Below the pieces are notes generated by a model. The model had not been told where the DNA came from. It ran no database searches and was given only the letters and a program-made list of their open reading frames with translations. From Haemophilus sp. (GTDB lineage Bacteria > Pseudomonadota > Gammaproteobacteria > Enterobacterales > Pasteurellaceae), in contig JAHZCD010000002.1 in NCBI GenBank assembly GCA_019423025.1, positions 66,515-130,514 on the forward strand: a DNA stretch of 64,000 nucleotides, given 5' to 3'. Below, piece after piece: positions 16,316 through 24,782 of this stretch; position 1 is the stretch's first letter; every line of letters starts with the position of its first letter. Position numbers and translations under genes: made by a program.

Positions 16316-17512
16316 ATGAGTATAACTCAAACTGATAAACCAAAGCGTTCACACGTTTTCTTTTTGAAATTAGCGTTAGGCGTATTTGTGTTAATTTTTG
16401 CAGCAATGATTTTCCTTAATCAAATGAAGGCAAAAGGCATTGCTGATTTCTTGGCAAATAAACCAGAAACAGCATCCCCTGTAACAGCGATGACAGTAAA
16501 GGCTTCAGAATGGACGCCAATTATTGAAACGACAGGTATTGTTCGTCCAAATCAAGGGGCGATGTTAAGTGCACAAAGCGCTGGAACCGTGTCTAAAGTG
16601 CTCGTGCAAAATGGCCAAAGCGTGAAAAAGGGTGATTTGTTAGTTGAGTTAGATAGCTCAGTTGAGCGTGCAAGTTTACAAGCGGCTCAAGCTCAAGTGG
16701 TGTCATTACGTCAAACTTATCAACGTTATGCAAACCTTGCGGGCAGCGGTGCCGTTTCTCGTCAAGAATTAGATAACGCAAAATCAGCTTATGAAGCACA
16801 AGCGGCAAATATTGAGTCATTAAAAGCAACCATTGAGCGTCGCCAAATCGTCGCGCCATTTGATGGTAAAGCGGGTATCGTGAAAGTGAATGTTGGTCAA
16901 TACGTTTCAAACGGTACTGAAATTGTGCGTGTGGAAGATCGTTCTTCAATGAAAGTCGATTTTGCGATTGCTCAAAACCTATTAGATAAATTGCATATTG
17001 GTCAAAAAGTAACAGCTACGGCAGATGCGCGTAAAGGTGAAACATTTGCTGCTAAGGTGACTGCAATTGAGCCAGCGATTAATTCTTCAACGGGTTTAGT
17101 TGATGTTCAAGCAACATTTGAGCCAGAAGATGGCGCAAAATTATTGTCCGGTATGTTTACTCGCTTACATGTGGCTTTGCCAACAGAACATAATCAAATT
17201 GTGGTGCCACAAGTGGCGGTGAGTTACAACATGTATGGCGAATCGCTTTATATTTTGACCGCACTTTCTGATGAAGATATTGAGAAATTAGGCGGCGCAG
17301 AGAAAGCAGCGAATATGTACCGTGCAAAATCAATCACTGTATTTACGAAAGATCGTCAAGGCATTTATGCCCAATTAAAAGGCGATGAAGTCAAAGTTGG
17401 CGATAAAATTGTGACTGGTGGTCAGCAAAACTTAAGTAATGGTGCATTAGTTTCTGTTGCAGATAAAGCGGGCGTGGGTACAGAACAACCTGCAAATAAA
17501 ACGAATCTTTAA
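16316..17512 (+). CDS. acrA: RND efflux periplasmic adaptor subunit (AcrA/MexA type)
   Basis: A membrane-fusion protein that joins the inner-membrane pump to an outer-membrane TolC-like channel. It has an N-terminal membrane anchor (about residues 16-36) with no lipobox cysteine. The lipoyl halves include VLVQNGQSVKKGDLLVELD and IVAPFDGKAGIVKVNVGQYV, with a coiled-coil hairpin between them (about 115-165). The beta-barrel and membrane-proximal domains follow. It has 398 residues. It sits 13 bases before the pump gene. No tolC gene is in this window. Confidence 0.9.
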   Translation: MSITQTDKPKRSHVFFLKLALGVFVLIFAAMIFLNQMKAKGIADFLANKPETASPVTAMTVKASEWTPIIETTGIVRPNQGAMLSAQSAGTVSKVLVQNGQSVKKGDLLVELDSSVERASLQAAQAQVVSLRQTYQRYANLAGSGAVSRQELDNAKSAYEAQAANIESLKATIERRQIVAPFDGKAGIVKVNVGQYVSNGTEIVRVEDRSSMKVDFAIAQNLLDKLHIGQKVTATADARKGETFAAKVTAIEPAINSSTGLVDVQATFEPEDGAKLLSGMFTRLHVALPTEHNQIVVPQVAVSYNMYGESLYILTALSDEDIEKLGGAEKAANMYRAKSITVFTKDRQGIYAQLKGDEVKVGDKIVTGGQQNLSNGALVSVADKAGVGTEQPANKTNL

Positions 17513-17525
17513 TTAGGAAAAGCGA

Positions 17526-20500
17526 ATGAGATTTACCGATATATTTATTCGTCGCCCTGTTTTGGCGGTTTCGATTAGCTTGTTAATCATTATTTTAGGT
17601 TTACAAGCGATCTCGAAATTGGCTGTGCGCGAATATCCGAAAATGACCACGACGGTGATTACGGTGACCACCGCATATCCAGGTGCAGATGCAAACTTAA
17701 TTCAGGCATTTGTGACCTCGAAAATTGAAGAAGCGGTAGCACAAGCAGACAATGTGGACTATATGTCTTCAAGCTCTAGCCCAAGCACTTCAACAGTCAC
17801 CGTAAAAATGAAATTAAATACCGATCCGAATGCAGCCTTGGCAGATGTGTTAGCTAAAGTTAACTCGGTTCGTTCTGAATTGCCAAGTGGTATTGAAGAT
17901 CCAACAGTTTCTTCATCAACCGGTGGTTCGGGGATTATGTATATTAGTTTCCGTTCTGACAAGCTTGATGCAAGCCAAGTGACTGACTATATTCAACGCG
18001 TAGTCAAACCTCAGTTCTTTACTGTAGAAGGGGTGGCGAGTGTGCAGATCTTTGGTGCATCTGAGTACGCACTTCGTATTTGGTTAGATCCAGAAAAAAT
18101 GGCGGCTCAAAACCTTTCAGCCACAAAAGTGATGTCTGCATTATCAGCGAATAACGTTCAAACGGCGGCTGGTAATGATAATGGCTATTTTGTAACCTAT
18201 AAAAACAAAGTAGAAACCACAACAAAATCGGTTGAAGAATTAGGTAATTTAATTGTAGAGTCTAGCGGTGATAAGTTAGTACGTTTACGCGATATCGCTG
18301 ATATTGAGTTAAATAAATCAAGCGATAGCTCACGTGCGGTAGCGAATGGCGCAGATTCTGTTGTATTAGCGATTAACCCAACCTCGTCAGCAAACCCATT
18401 AACTGTAGCTGCGAAAGTACGCCCACTGTATGACAGTATTAAAAATAATCTGCCGGATGCGATTCAATCTGACATCTTATATGACCGTACAATTGCGATT
18501 AATAACTCAATTAATGAAGTAATCAAAACTATTGTTGAGGCAACGCTGATCGTATTGGTGGTGATTACCATGTTTATTGGTTCATTCCGTTCGATTTTGA
18601 TCCCAATTATTACCATTCCGATTTCATTAATCGGGGTAATTATGTTGCTTCAAACCTTGGATTTCTCCATTAACTTGATGACGTTGCTAGCATTGGTTCT
18701 GGCTATCGGTTTAGTGGTAGATGATGCGATTGTTGTTTTGGAAAACGTGGATCGTCACATTAAGTTAGGGGAAACGCCATTCCGTGCGGCGATTATTGGT
18801 ACGCGTGAAATTGCCGTTCCGGTTATTTCCATGACCATTGCCTTGATTGCAGTATATTCTCCAATGGCGTTAATGGGGGGGATTACGGGTACATTGTTTA
18901 AAGAGTTCGCCTTAACCCTTGCAGGAGCGGTATTTATTTCAGGTATCGTGGCATTAACACTTTCACCAATGATGACCAGCAAGTTACTGAAATCGAATGC
19001 GGAGCCAAGTAAATTAGAGCAACGAGTAGAGCATACACTAAGCAAAGTAAATGCAGCTTATGCGTATGTACTTGATTTGGTGATGGTTAATCGTAAATGT
19101 ATGTTGATGTTTGCGGCGATTATCTTTGCCACCTTACCCGTGTTGTTTAAATCGCTTTCGAGTGAATTAACACCAGCAGAAGATAAAGGGGCATTTTTAG
19201 CGATTGGTTCAGCACCGTCTAACGTAAACGTGGATTATGTGCAAAATGCGATGACACCTTATCAAGAGATTTTAACCAATACGCCAGAAGTACAGTTTGC
19301 GATGACGATTTCAGGGGCACCAAGCTCTAACCAATCTTTAAACGTTGTAACTTTAAAAGATTGGAAAGAACGCTCAAAAAGCCAAACAGCTATCATGAAT
19401 GAGCTGAATGAAAAAGCGAAATCAATTCCTGAGGTATCTGTACAAGGCTTCTCGTTCCCAGAAATTGATACAGGGGAGCAAGGACCTCCGATTGGTTTTG
19501 TGATCAGCACATCACAAGATTACGGCGATTTAGCAAATGTAGCCGGTAAATTCTTAGAGGATATGCAAAAATCCAGTAAGTTCGTTTATACCAATCTCGA
19601 TCTTAAATTTGATACCGCTCAAATGCGCATTAAGATCGATCGTGAAAAAGCAGGAACTTATGGCATTACAATGCAACAAATCAGCCGTACGTTAGGGAGT
19701 TTCTTATCTGCCGCAACTATTGAACGTGTGGATATTGATGGTCGAGCTTACAAAATTATCTCCCAAGTAAAACGTGACAATCGTTTATCTCCGGAAAGTT
19801 TTAATAAGTATTACATCACCGCGGCAAATGGTACCTCTGTTCCATTAAGCAGCTTGGTGACGGCTACATTGGAACCACAACCAAGCTCATTACCTCGTTT
19901 TAGCCAGTTAAACTCAGCGGTAATCAGTGCAGTACCAATGCCGGGTACTTCAATTGGTGATGCAGTCCAATGGTTACAAGACAATGCGAAAAATACCTTG
20001 CCACAGGGTTACAACTATGACTTTAAAGGTGAGGCACGTCAGTTAGTACAAGAGGGTAATGCACTTGCTGTAACGTTCTTACTTGCGGTAGTGATTATTT
20101 TCTTAGTCTTGGCGATTCAGTTTGAATCAATTCGCGATCCAATCGTGATTATGATTTCCGTACCGTTAGCCGTGAGTGGCGCATTGTTAGCCTTAAATGC
20201 TTTCGGATTTATTGGTATTGCAGGCACAACGCTAAATATCTACTCACAGGTTGGTTTGATTACCTTAGTCGGACTTATCACAAAACACGGTATTTTAATG
20301 TGTGAAGTAGCGAAAGAAGAGCAGTTAAATCATGGTAAAACGCGTGTTGAAGCGATTACCGAAGCGGCTAAAGTACGTTTACGTCCAATTCTGATGACAA
20401 CCGCAGCGATGGTTGCAGGTCTTGTACCGTTGCTTTATGCAACAGGTGCAGGTGCGGTATCTCGTTTCAGTATGGGTATCGTTATCGTGGCAGGTTTGGC

Positions 20501-20630
20501 AATCGGTACATTGTTTACCTTGTTCGTGTTGCCAGTGATTTATTCTTACATTGCAAGCGAACACAAACCGTTACCAGTGTTTGATGAAAATGTAAAACCA
20601 ATTGGAGGTCACATTAACGAACAACATTAA
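17526..20630 (+). CDS. acrB: RND multidrug efflux pump, HAE1 family (AcrB-like)
   Basis: A trimeric proton-driven inner-membrane transporter. The sequence begins FTDIFIRRPVLAVSIS, as in all HAE1 pumps, and has twelve predicted membrane helices around two large periplasmic loops. The proton-relay aspartate pair is present in helix 4 (GLVVDDAIVVLENVDRH), and the lysine-containing helix 10 region also looks normal. The 1034-residue length is typical. It is last in the acrRA-acrB operon and is followed by two terminators. Substrates cannot be read from the sequence; the name follows the H. influenzae homologue. Confidence 0.9.
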   Translation: MRFTDIFIRRPVLAVSISLLIIILGLQAISKLAVREYPKMTTTVITVTTAYPGADANLIQAFVTSKIEEAVAQADNVDYMSSSSSPSTSTVTVKMKLNTDPNAALADVLAKVNSVRSELPSGIEDPTVSSSTGGSGIMYISFRSDKLDASQVTDYIQRVVKPQFFTVEGVASVQIFGASEYALRIWLDPEKMAAQNLSATKVMSALSANNVQTAAGNDNGYFVTYKNKVETTTKSVEELGNLIVESSGDKLVRLRDIADIELNKSSDSSRAVANGADSVVLAINPTSSANPLTVAAKVRPLYDSIKNNLPDAIQSDILYDRTIAINNSINEVIKTIVEATLIVLVVITMFIGSFRSILIPIITIPISLIGVIMLLQTLDFSINLMTLLALVLAIGLVVDDAIVVLENVDRHIKLGETPFRAAIIGTREIAVPVISMTIALIAVYSPMALMGGITGTLFKEFALTLAGAVFISGIVALTLSPMMTSKLLKSNAEPSKLEQRVEHTLSKVNAAYAYVLDLVMVNRKCMLMFAAIIFATLPVLFKSLSSELTPAEDKGAFLAIGSAPSNVNVDYVQNAMTPYQEILTNTPEVQFAMTISGAPSSNQSLNVVTLKDWKERSKSQTAIMNELNEKAKSIPEVSVQGFSFPEIDTGEQGPPIGFVISTSQDYGDLANVAGKFLEDMQKSSKFVYTNLDLKFDTAQMRIKIDREKAGTYGITMQQISRTLGSFLSAATIERVDIDGRAYKIISQVKRDNRLSPESFNKYYITAANGTSVPLSSLVTATLEPQPSSLPRFSQLNSAVISAVPMPGTSIGDAVQWLQDNAKNTLPQGYNYDFKGEARQLVQEGNALAVTFLLAVVIIFLVLAIQFESIRDPIVIMISVPLAVSGALLALNAFGFIGIAGTTLNIYSQVGLITLVGLITKHGILMCEVAKEEQLNHGKTRVEAITEAAKVRLRPILMTTAAMVAGLVPLLYATGAGAVSRFSMGIVIVAGLAIGTLFTLFVLPVIYSYIASEHKPLPVFDENVKPIGGHINEQH

Positions 20631-20651
20631 TTGAAAATACTATAAAAAAAC

Positions 20652-20685
20652 AAACCGCACGTTGATTTTTCAAGTGCGGTTTTCT
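20652..20685 (+). terminator. USS-type terminator after acrB
   Basis: AAACCGCACGTTGA pairs with TCAAGTGCGGTTT with one bulge, followed by TTC-T-rich sequence. Only the right arm is a perfect uptake core. Confidence 0.75.
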
Positions 20686-20697
20686 TTTAGATATTAA

Positions 20698-20722
20698 AAA
20701 AGCGAACATAATGTTCGCTTTT
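20698..20722. terminator. bidirectional terminator between acrB and the M48 protease gene
   Basis: AAAAGCGAACAT (20698-20709) pairs with ATGTTCGCTTTT (20711-20722), with A and T runs on the two sides. It can serve both converging genes. Confidence 0.75.
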
Positions 20723-20760
20723 TATTTATGAAAGTGCGGTCAATTTTTTGACTGTTTTAT

Positions 20761-21540
20761 TTAGCCATTTTTATTTTTAGCGGCTTTATAAAGTTCCATC
20801 GCTTCGGGTAATAAGCGTTTCAAGTTTTCTTCACGAGAAGCATCGCTTGGGTGAGTTGAAGCTAATACGTCAAGAACGCCTTGAGAACCACCAGAGGCTT
20901 TAGCCATTTTTTGCCATAAACCAGGCGCGACTTGTGGATTGTAACCTGAGCGAGCCATTAACATGAGGCCCACTTCATCGGCTTCAGTTTCAGCGCTACG
21001 AGAGTAAGGCTTATCTAAAGCAAAGTCTTTAGTCAGTGTGACTAAATCAGTCACGTCGGCTCCAACGACAACAGACAGAGCTGTTCCACCAATAGCGCCA
21101 GCAATCGCACTCATGGTGCCGAAGTTGGCTTTGGCTTTACCGTGCTCTTTTAAGGCGTGAGCCATTTCATGACCCATTACAACCGCGATTTCATTATCGT
21201 TTAGTTGTAAAGTATCCACTAATCCTGTGTAGAAAGCCATTTTTCCGCCTGGCATAGCCCAAGCATTGAGCTCTTTAGATTTAATGACATTGATTTGCCA
21301 ATTAAACTTTAAGCCAGTTTCATTCGCTTGGTTTGCATAAGGCACCATTTTGTTAAAGACATGATGAATACGTCTTGCGGTATTTGATGTGGTATCAATC
21401 GCACCTTGTGAGCGAATTTTCCCCATTTCTTGTGTGTAGCTACTTGCTGCTTCTTGATTGATTGAGGCAGAATCCGCACAAGACGTGATAACCGCCCCTG
21501 CTAATACAGCAAAAGCAAAACTTTTGAGTTGTTTTTTCAT
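20761..21540 (-). CDS. loiP: M48 family metalloprotease lipoprotein (LoiP/YggG-like)
   Basis: A predicted zinc protease of the outer-membrane or periplasmic side. It has a lipoprotein signal ending ITS-C21 and a zinc-binding HEMAH at 124-128, with a downstream acidic ligand in SAETEADEVG. The 259-residue length matches E. coli LoiP (252), an envelope protease induced by low osmolarity. It is monocistronic and divergent from mtr. The exact family member (LoiP versus another M48B protein) is inferred from length and lipobox. Confidence 0.82.
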   Translation of the reverse strand: MKKQLKSFAFAVLAGAVITSCADSASINQEAASSYTQEMGKIRSQGAIDTTSNTARRIHHVFNKMVPYANQANETGLKFNWQINVIKSKELNAWAMPGGKMAFYTGLVDTLQLNDNEIAVVMGHEMAHALKEHGKAKANFGTMSAIAGAIGGTALSVVVGADVTDLVTLTKDFALDKPYSRSAETEADEVGLMLMARSGYNPQVAPGLWQKMAKASGGSQGVLDVLASTHPSDASREENLKRLLPEAMELYKAAKNKNG

Positions 21541-21566
21541 AAATTATCCTTTTGTTGAGATGGCTG

Positions 21567-21594
21567 ATTATATGAATTTATTGCGTTTTGTCGA
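21567..21594 (-). promoter_or_regulatory. probable sigma-70 promoter of the M48 protease gene
   Basis: On the minus strand, TCGACA (21594-21589) and a perfect TATAAT (21572-21567) are separated by 16 bases. The start codon lies 27 bases downstream of the -10 box. It is back-to-back with the mtr promoter. Confidence 0.5.
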
Positions 21595-21604
21595 TACAAA
21601 AAGA

Positions 21605-21643
21605 TTGTCTTTTAAATTTGCACTACTATAATAGTGCAAATTT
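21605..21643 (+). promoter_or_regulatory. mtr promoter with TrpR-operator-like inverted repeat
   Basis: TTGTCT (21605-21610), a 16-base spacer and TATAAT (21627-21632) form a promoter. A perfect 12-bp inverted repeat with a 6-base centre (21614-21625 and 21632-21643) is centred on the -10 box. Its core GCACT-N8-AGTGC fits the layout of E. coli Trp repressor operators (GNACT-N8-AGTNC), and TrpR represses mtr in E. coli. The operator assignment is inferred. Confidence 0.6.
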
Positions 21644-21661
21644 TTATTTTAGGACTTAACG

Positions 21662-22918
21662 ATGACAATAAAAAAATCTCCTTCTTTATTAGGCGGCGCC
21701 ATGATTATTGCGGGTACCGCGATTGGTGCAGGTATGCTCGCTAATCCAACTTCGACGGCGGGCGTATGGTTTATCGGCTCTATTCTGGCTTTGGTTTACA
21801 CCTGGTTTTGTATGACCACATCAGGTTTGATGATCTTAGAAGCCAACTTACATTATCCTACCGGCTCAAGCTTTGACACCATCGTGAAAGATTTGTTAGG
21901 AAAAGGTTGGAATATTATCAATGGTCTTTCCGTTGCTTTCGTGTTGTATATTTTAACTTATGCTTATATCACCTCTGGTGGTGGTATTACACAAAACTTG
22001 CTCAATCAAGCCTTGGGTTCCGCTGAAAGTGCGGTCGATATTGGACGTACTTCTGGTTCCTTGATTTTCTGTTTTATTCTTGCAGCTTTCGTCTGGCTTT
22101 CTACTAAAGCGGTGGACCGTTTCACAACCATTTTGATCGTTGGAATGGTGGTGGCTTTCTTCCTTTCTACCGCAGGCTTATTGAGCTCTGTAAAAACAGA
22201 GGTGTTATTTAATACCATTGCGGATGGTGAACAAAGCTATTTGCCTTATTTATTGACCGCACTTCCAGTTTGCTTAGTGTCTTTTGGTTTCCACGGAAAT
22301 GTACCGAGCCTCGTCAAATATTACGATCGTGACGGGCGTCGAGTGATGAAATCGATCTTTATTGGTACAGGTTTAGCCTTAGTGATTTACATTTTATGGC
22401 AGCTTGCGGTGCAAGGTAATTTACCGCGTACCGAGTTTGCTCCGGTGATTGCAAAAGGTGGCGATGTATCAGCATTATTAGAAGCGTTACACAAATACAT
22501 TGAAGTAGAATACATTGCCGTTGTGTTGAATTTCTTTGCTTATATGGCTATTGCAACCTCATTCTTAGGAGTGACTTTAGGGTTATTCGACTACATTGCC
22601 GATTTATTTAAATTTGATGACAGCTTATTAGGCAGAACAAAAACCACATTGGTGACATTTTTACCACCGCTATTGTTAAGCTTACAATTCCCTTATGGCT
22701 TCGTGATTGCCATTGGTTATGCGGGATTAGCCGCAACCATTTGGGCTGCAATCGTGCCTGCACTGCTTGCTAAAGCAAGTCGCCAAAAATTTCCAAATGC
22801 GACTTATAAAGTGTATGGCGGTAATTTTATGATTGGCTTTGTGATCTTATTCGGTGTGTTAAATATTGTGGCACAAGTAGGCGCAAACTTAGGATGGTTT
22901 GCAAGTTTCGCAGGATAA
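21662..22918 (+). CDS. mtr: tryptophan-specific permease Mtr
   Basis: An inner-membrane proton-coupled tryptophan importer of the HAAAP family, with about 11 membrane helices. It resembles E. coli Mtr more than TyrP. Shared stretches include [68 protein letters not shown] and [24 protein letters not shown]. At 418 residues it is the same size as the E. coli protein (414). It is monocistronic, with a TrpR-like operator at its promoter and a terminator behind it. Confidence 0.9.
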   Translation: [418 protein letters not shown]

Positions 22919-22939
22919 GTTTTCACATTAATATAGTAG

Positions 22940-22963
22940 GGGCGTATCAAATACGCCCTTTTT
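22940..22963 (+). terminator. terminator after mtr
   Basis: GGGCGTAT (22940-22947) pairs with ATACGCCC (22951-22958) around CAA, followed by five Ts. Confidence 0.85.
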
Positions 22964-22983
22964 AATTTTGCATAGGAAACAAA

Positions 22984-23757
22984 ATGAATAACAAAACGAG
23001 TGTTTACGATAAAGAAAACTTCTTTGCGCTTTATCAAAAACTTCGATCTAATCCCATCAGTCTCAATGAAATAGTGGAAAAGCCTACTATGCTTTGCCTC
23101 TTACCCGATTTACAAGGGAAAAAATTACTCGATCTAGGCTGTGGAACGGGCGGACATTTGCAACTCTATCTAGAACGCGATGCGGCCAGTGTAGTGGGAA
23201 CCGATCTTTCTGCTAAGATGCTTGAGCAAGCCAAAAAAGAGCTAAAAAAGTGCGGTCAGTTTTTAGGTCGTTTTTCGTTATATCAGCTACCGATGGAAAA
23301 TTTGTCAGAATTGCCAGAACGTGATTTTGATGTCATTACCAGCTCTTTTGCTTTTCATTATATTGAAGATTTTCCTGCTTTATTAGTTTCCATTGCCAAC
23401 AAACTTAAGCCTAATGGTACATTAGTTTTTTCCCAAGAGCATCCGATTACAACTTGCCATAAAGAAGGGGAGCGCTGGGAAAAAAATGAGAAAAAGCAAC
23501 AAGTCGCTTATCGTTTAAATCATTACCGTGATGAAGGATTGAGAGAGCGAAATTGGTTTCAACAACCTTTTAAAACCTATCACCGCACGACGGCAACGAT
23601 TATTAATGATTTAATTGCTGCAGGTTTTCAAATTGAACAAATGGCTGAACCTATGTTAGCCGAGCAGCCACAATGGCATGATGAATTTAAAGATTTGCGG
23701 CATCGTCCCCCTTTATTGTTTATTAAAGCAAGAAAAGTAATAAATTTGACAAAATAA
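22984..23757 (+). CDS. class I SAM-dependent methyltransferase, substrate unknown
   Basis: A cytoplasmic methyltransferase of the UbiE/Methyltransf_11 type. Residues about 45-145 hold the Rossmann fold: motif I LLDLGCGTGGHL, the acidic end of strand 2 in VVGTDLSAKML, motif II-like DFDVITSSFAFHYIEDF and PNGTLVFSQEHP. The C-terminal third (HYRDEGLRERNWF to RHRPPLLFIKA) looks like that of generic small-molecule methyltransferases. It has 257 residues. It is alone between mtr and rpsB and contains a USS. The substrate cannot be deduced from sequence or neighbours. Confidence 0.8.
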   Translation: MNNKTSVYDKENFFALYQKLRSNPISLNEIVEKPTMLCLLPDLQGKKLLDLGCGTGGHLQLYLERDAASVVGTDLSAKMLEQAKKELKKCGQFLGRFSLYQLPMENLSELPERDFDVITSSFAFHYIEDFPALLVSIANKLKPNGTLVFSQEHPITTCHKEGERWEKNEKKQQVAYRLNHYRDEGLRERNWFQQPFKTYHRTTATIINDLIAAGFQIEQMAEPMLAEQPQWHDEFKDLRHRPPLLFIKARKVINLTK

Positions 23758-23779
23758 ACTGGTTTTTGACTGCACTTTA

Positions 23780-23788
23780 TGGTATAAA
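23780..23788 (+). promoter_or_regulatory. extended -10 promoter of rpsB
   Basis: TGG-TATAAA is an extended -10 element about 140 bases before rpsB, with no good -35. The rpsB promoters of E. coli relatives are known to use an extended -10. Transcription would begin near 23795. Confidence 0.55.
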
Positions 23789-23794
23789 TCGCAC

Positions 23795-23926
23795 CGCTGT
23801 TTTTGGGTTTCAAAAGCAGCGTTTTTAATTATTAATAACACACACATATCATTAAGGCTTAATCGGGGTGCCAAACGGTCGATTAGCTGATATGTGGAGG
23901 CTCAACCCCAACAAAAGGAAAATATT
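23795..23926 (+). ncRNA. structured rpsB leader (probable S2-responsive mRNA element)
   Basis: Three stems can be drawn. A 5' hairpin pairs 23795-23805 with 23811-23821 and is followed by five Ts. An outer 8-bp stem CACATATC/GATATGTG joins 23843-23850 to 23889-23896. An inner stem TAATC/GATTA joins 23860-23864 to 23881-23885. GGGGT at 23865-23869 can pair with ACCCC at 23905-23909 just before the ribosome binding site, giving a possible pseudoknot. Autogenous control of rpsB-tsf by S2 through the leader is known in E. coli; assignment here is by analogy. Confidence 0.65.
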
Positions 23927-24649
23927 ATGGCACAAGTTTCAATGCGCGACATGATCAACGCGGGCGTACACTTCGGACACCAAACTCGTTACTGGAATCC
24001 ACAAATGAAACCTTTCATTTTTGGTGCTCGTAACGGTGTTCATATCATCAACTTAGAAAAAACTTTACCTTTATTCAACGAAGCTTTAGCGGAATTAACC
24101 CGTATTGCTAGCAACAACGGTAAAGTATTATTCGTTGGTACTAAACGCGCGGCTCAAGAAGCAGTACAAGCTGCAGCATTAGACTGTCAACAATATTACG
24201 TAAACCACCGTTGGTTAGGTGGTATGTTGACTAACTGGAAAACCGTTCGTCAATCAATTAAACGTTTAAAAGATTTAGAAACTCAATCTCAAGACGGTAC
24301 TTTTGACAAATTAACCAAAAAAGAAGCGTTAATGCGTACCCGTGAGATGGAAAAACTTGAATTAAGCCTTGGTGGTATCAAAGATATGGGTGGCTTACCA
24401 GATGCGTTATTCGTTATCGGTGCAGACCACGAACATATCGCGGTTAAAGAAGCAAACAACCTAGGTATTCCTGTATTTGCTATCGTTGATACTAACTCAA
24501 CTCCAGCTGGCGTAGATTTCGTTATCCCAGGTAACGATGATGCGACTCGTGCTATCCAACTTTACGTTTCTGCAGCTGCAGCAGCGGTTAAAGAAGGTCG
24601 TGGTAACGAAGCTCAAGTTGCTGAAGAATTAGCAGCTGACGCAGAATAA
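23927..24649 (+). CDS. rpsB: 30S ribosomal protein S2
   Basis: A structural protein of the small ribosomal subunit. It begins MAQVSMRDMINAGVHFGHQTRYWNPQMKPFIFG, with all family blocks in place (HRWLGGMLTNWKT, LPDALFVIGADHE, GIPVFAIVDTNS, VIPGNDDATRAI). I start at the ATG at 23927, preceded by AAAGGAAAA, not at an ATG 33 bases upstream, whose extra residues lie in the structured leader. It has 240 residues, the normal length. It heads the rpsB-tsf unit. Confidence 0.99.
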   Translation: MAQVSMRDMINAGVHFGHQTRYWNPQMKPFIFGARNGVHIINLEKTLPLFNEALAELTRIASNNGKVLFVGTKRAAQEAVQAAALDCQQYYVNHRWLGGMLTNWKTVRQSIKRLKDLETQSQDGTFDKLTKKEALMRTREMEKLELSLGGIKDMGGLPDALFVIGADHEHIAVKEANNLGIPVFAIVDTNSTPAGVDFVIPGNDDATRAIQLYVSAAAAAVKEGRGNEAQVAEELAADAE

Positions 24650-24700
24650 TTTAAGTTTTGCAATAAGGCGAAGCCCTTAATAATCAAACGATTAATTGGC

Positions 24701-24731
24701 ATAGGGGCTAAAATTTAGCCCCTATATTTTT
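24701..24731 (+). terminator. terminator-like hairpin between rpsB and tsf
   Basis: ATAGGGGCTA (24701-24710) pairs perfectly with TAGCCCCTAT (24716-24725), followed by ATTTTTAT. A strong terminator here would make tsf depend on read-through or its own promoter, keeping less EF-Ts mRNA than S2 mRNA. Confidence 0.8.
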
Positions 24732-24782
24732 ATCTAAAAGTGCGGTCAAAATAAATCGCATTTTCGACAGAGGATTTTTAAA

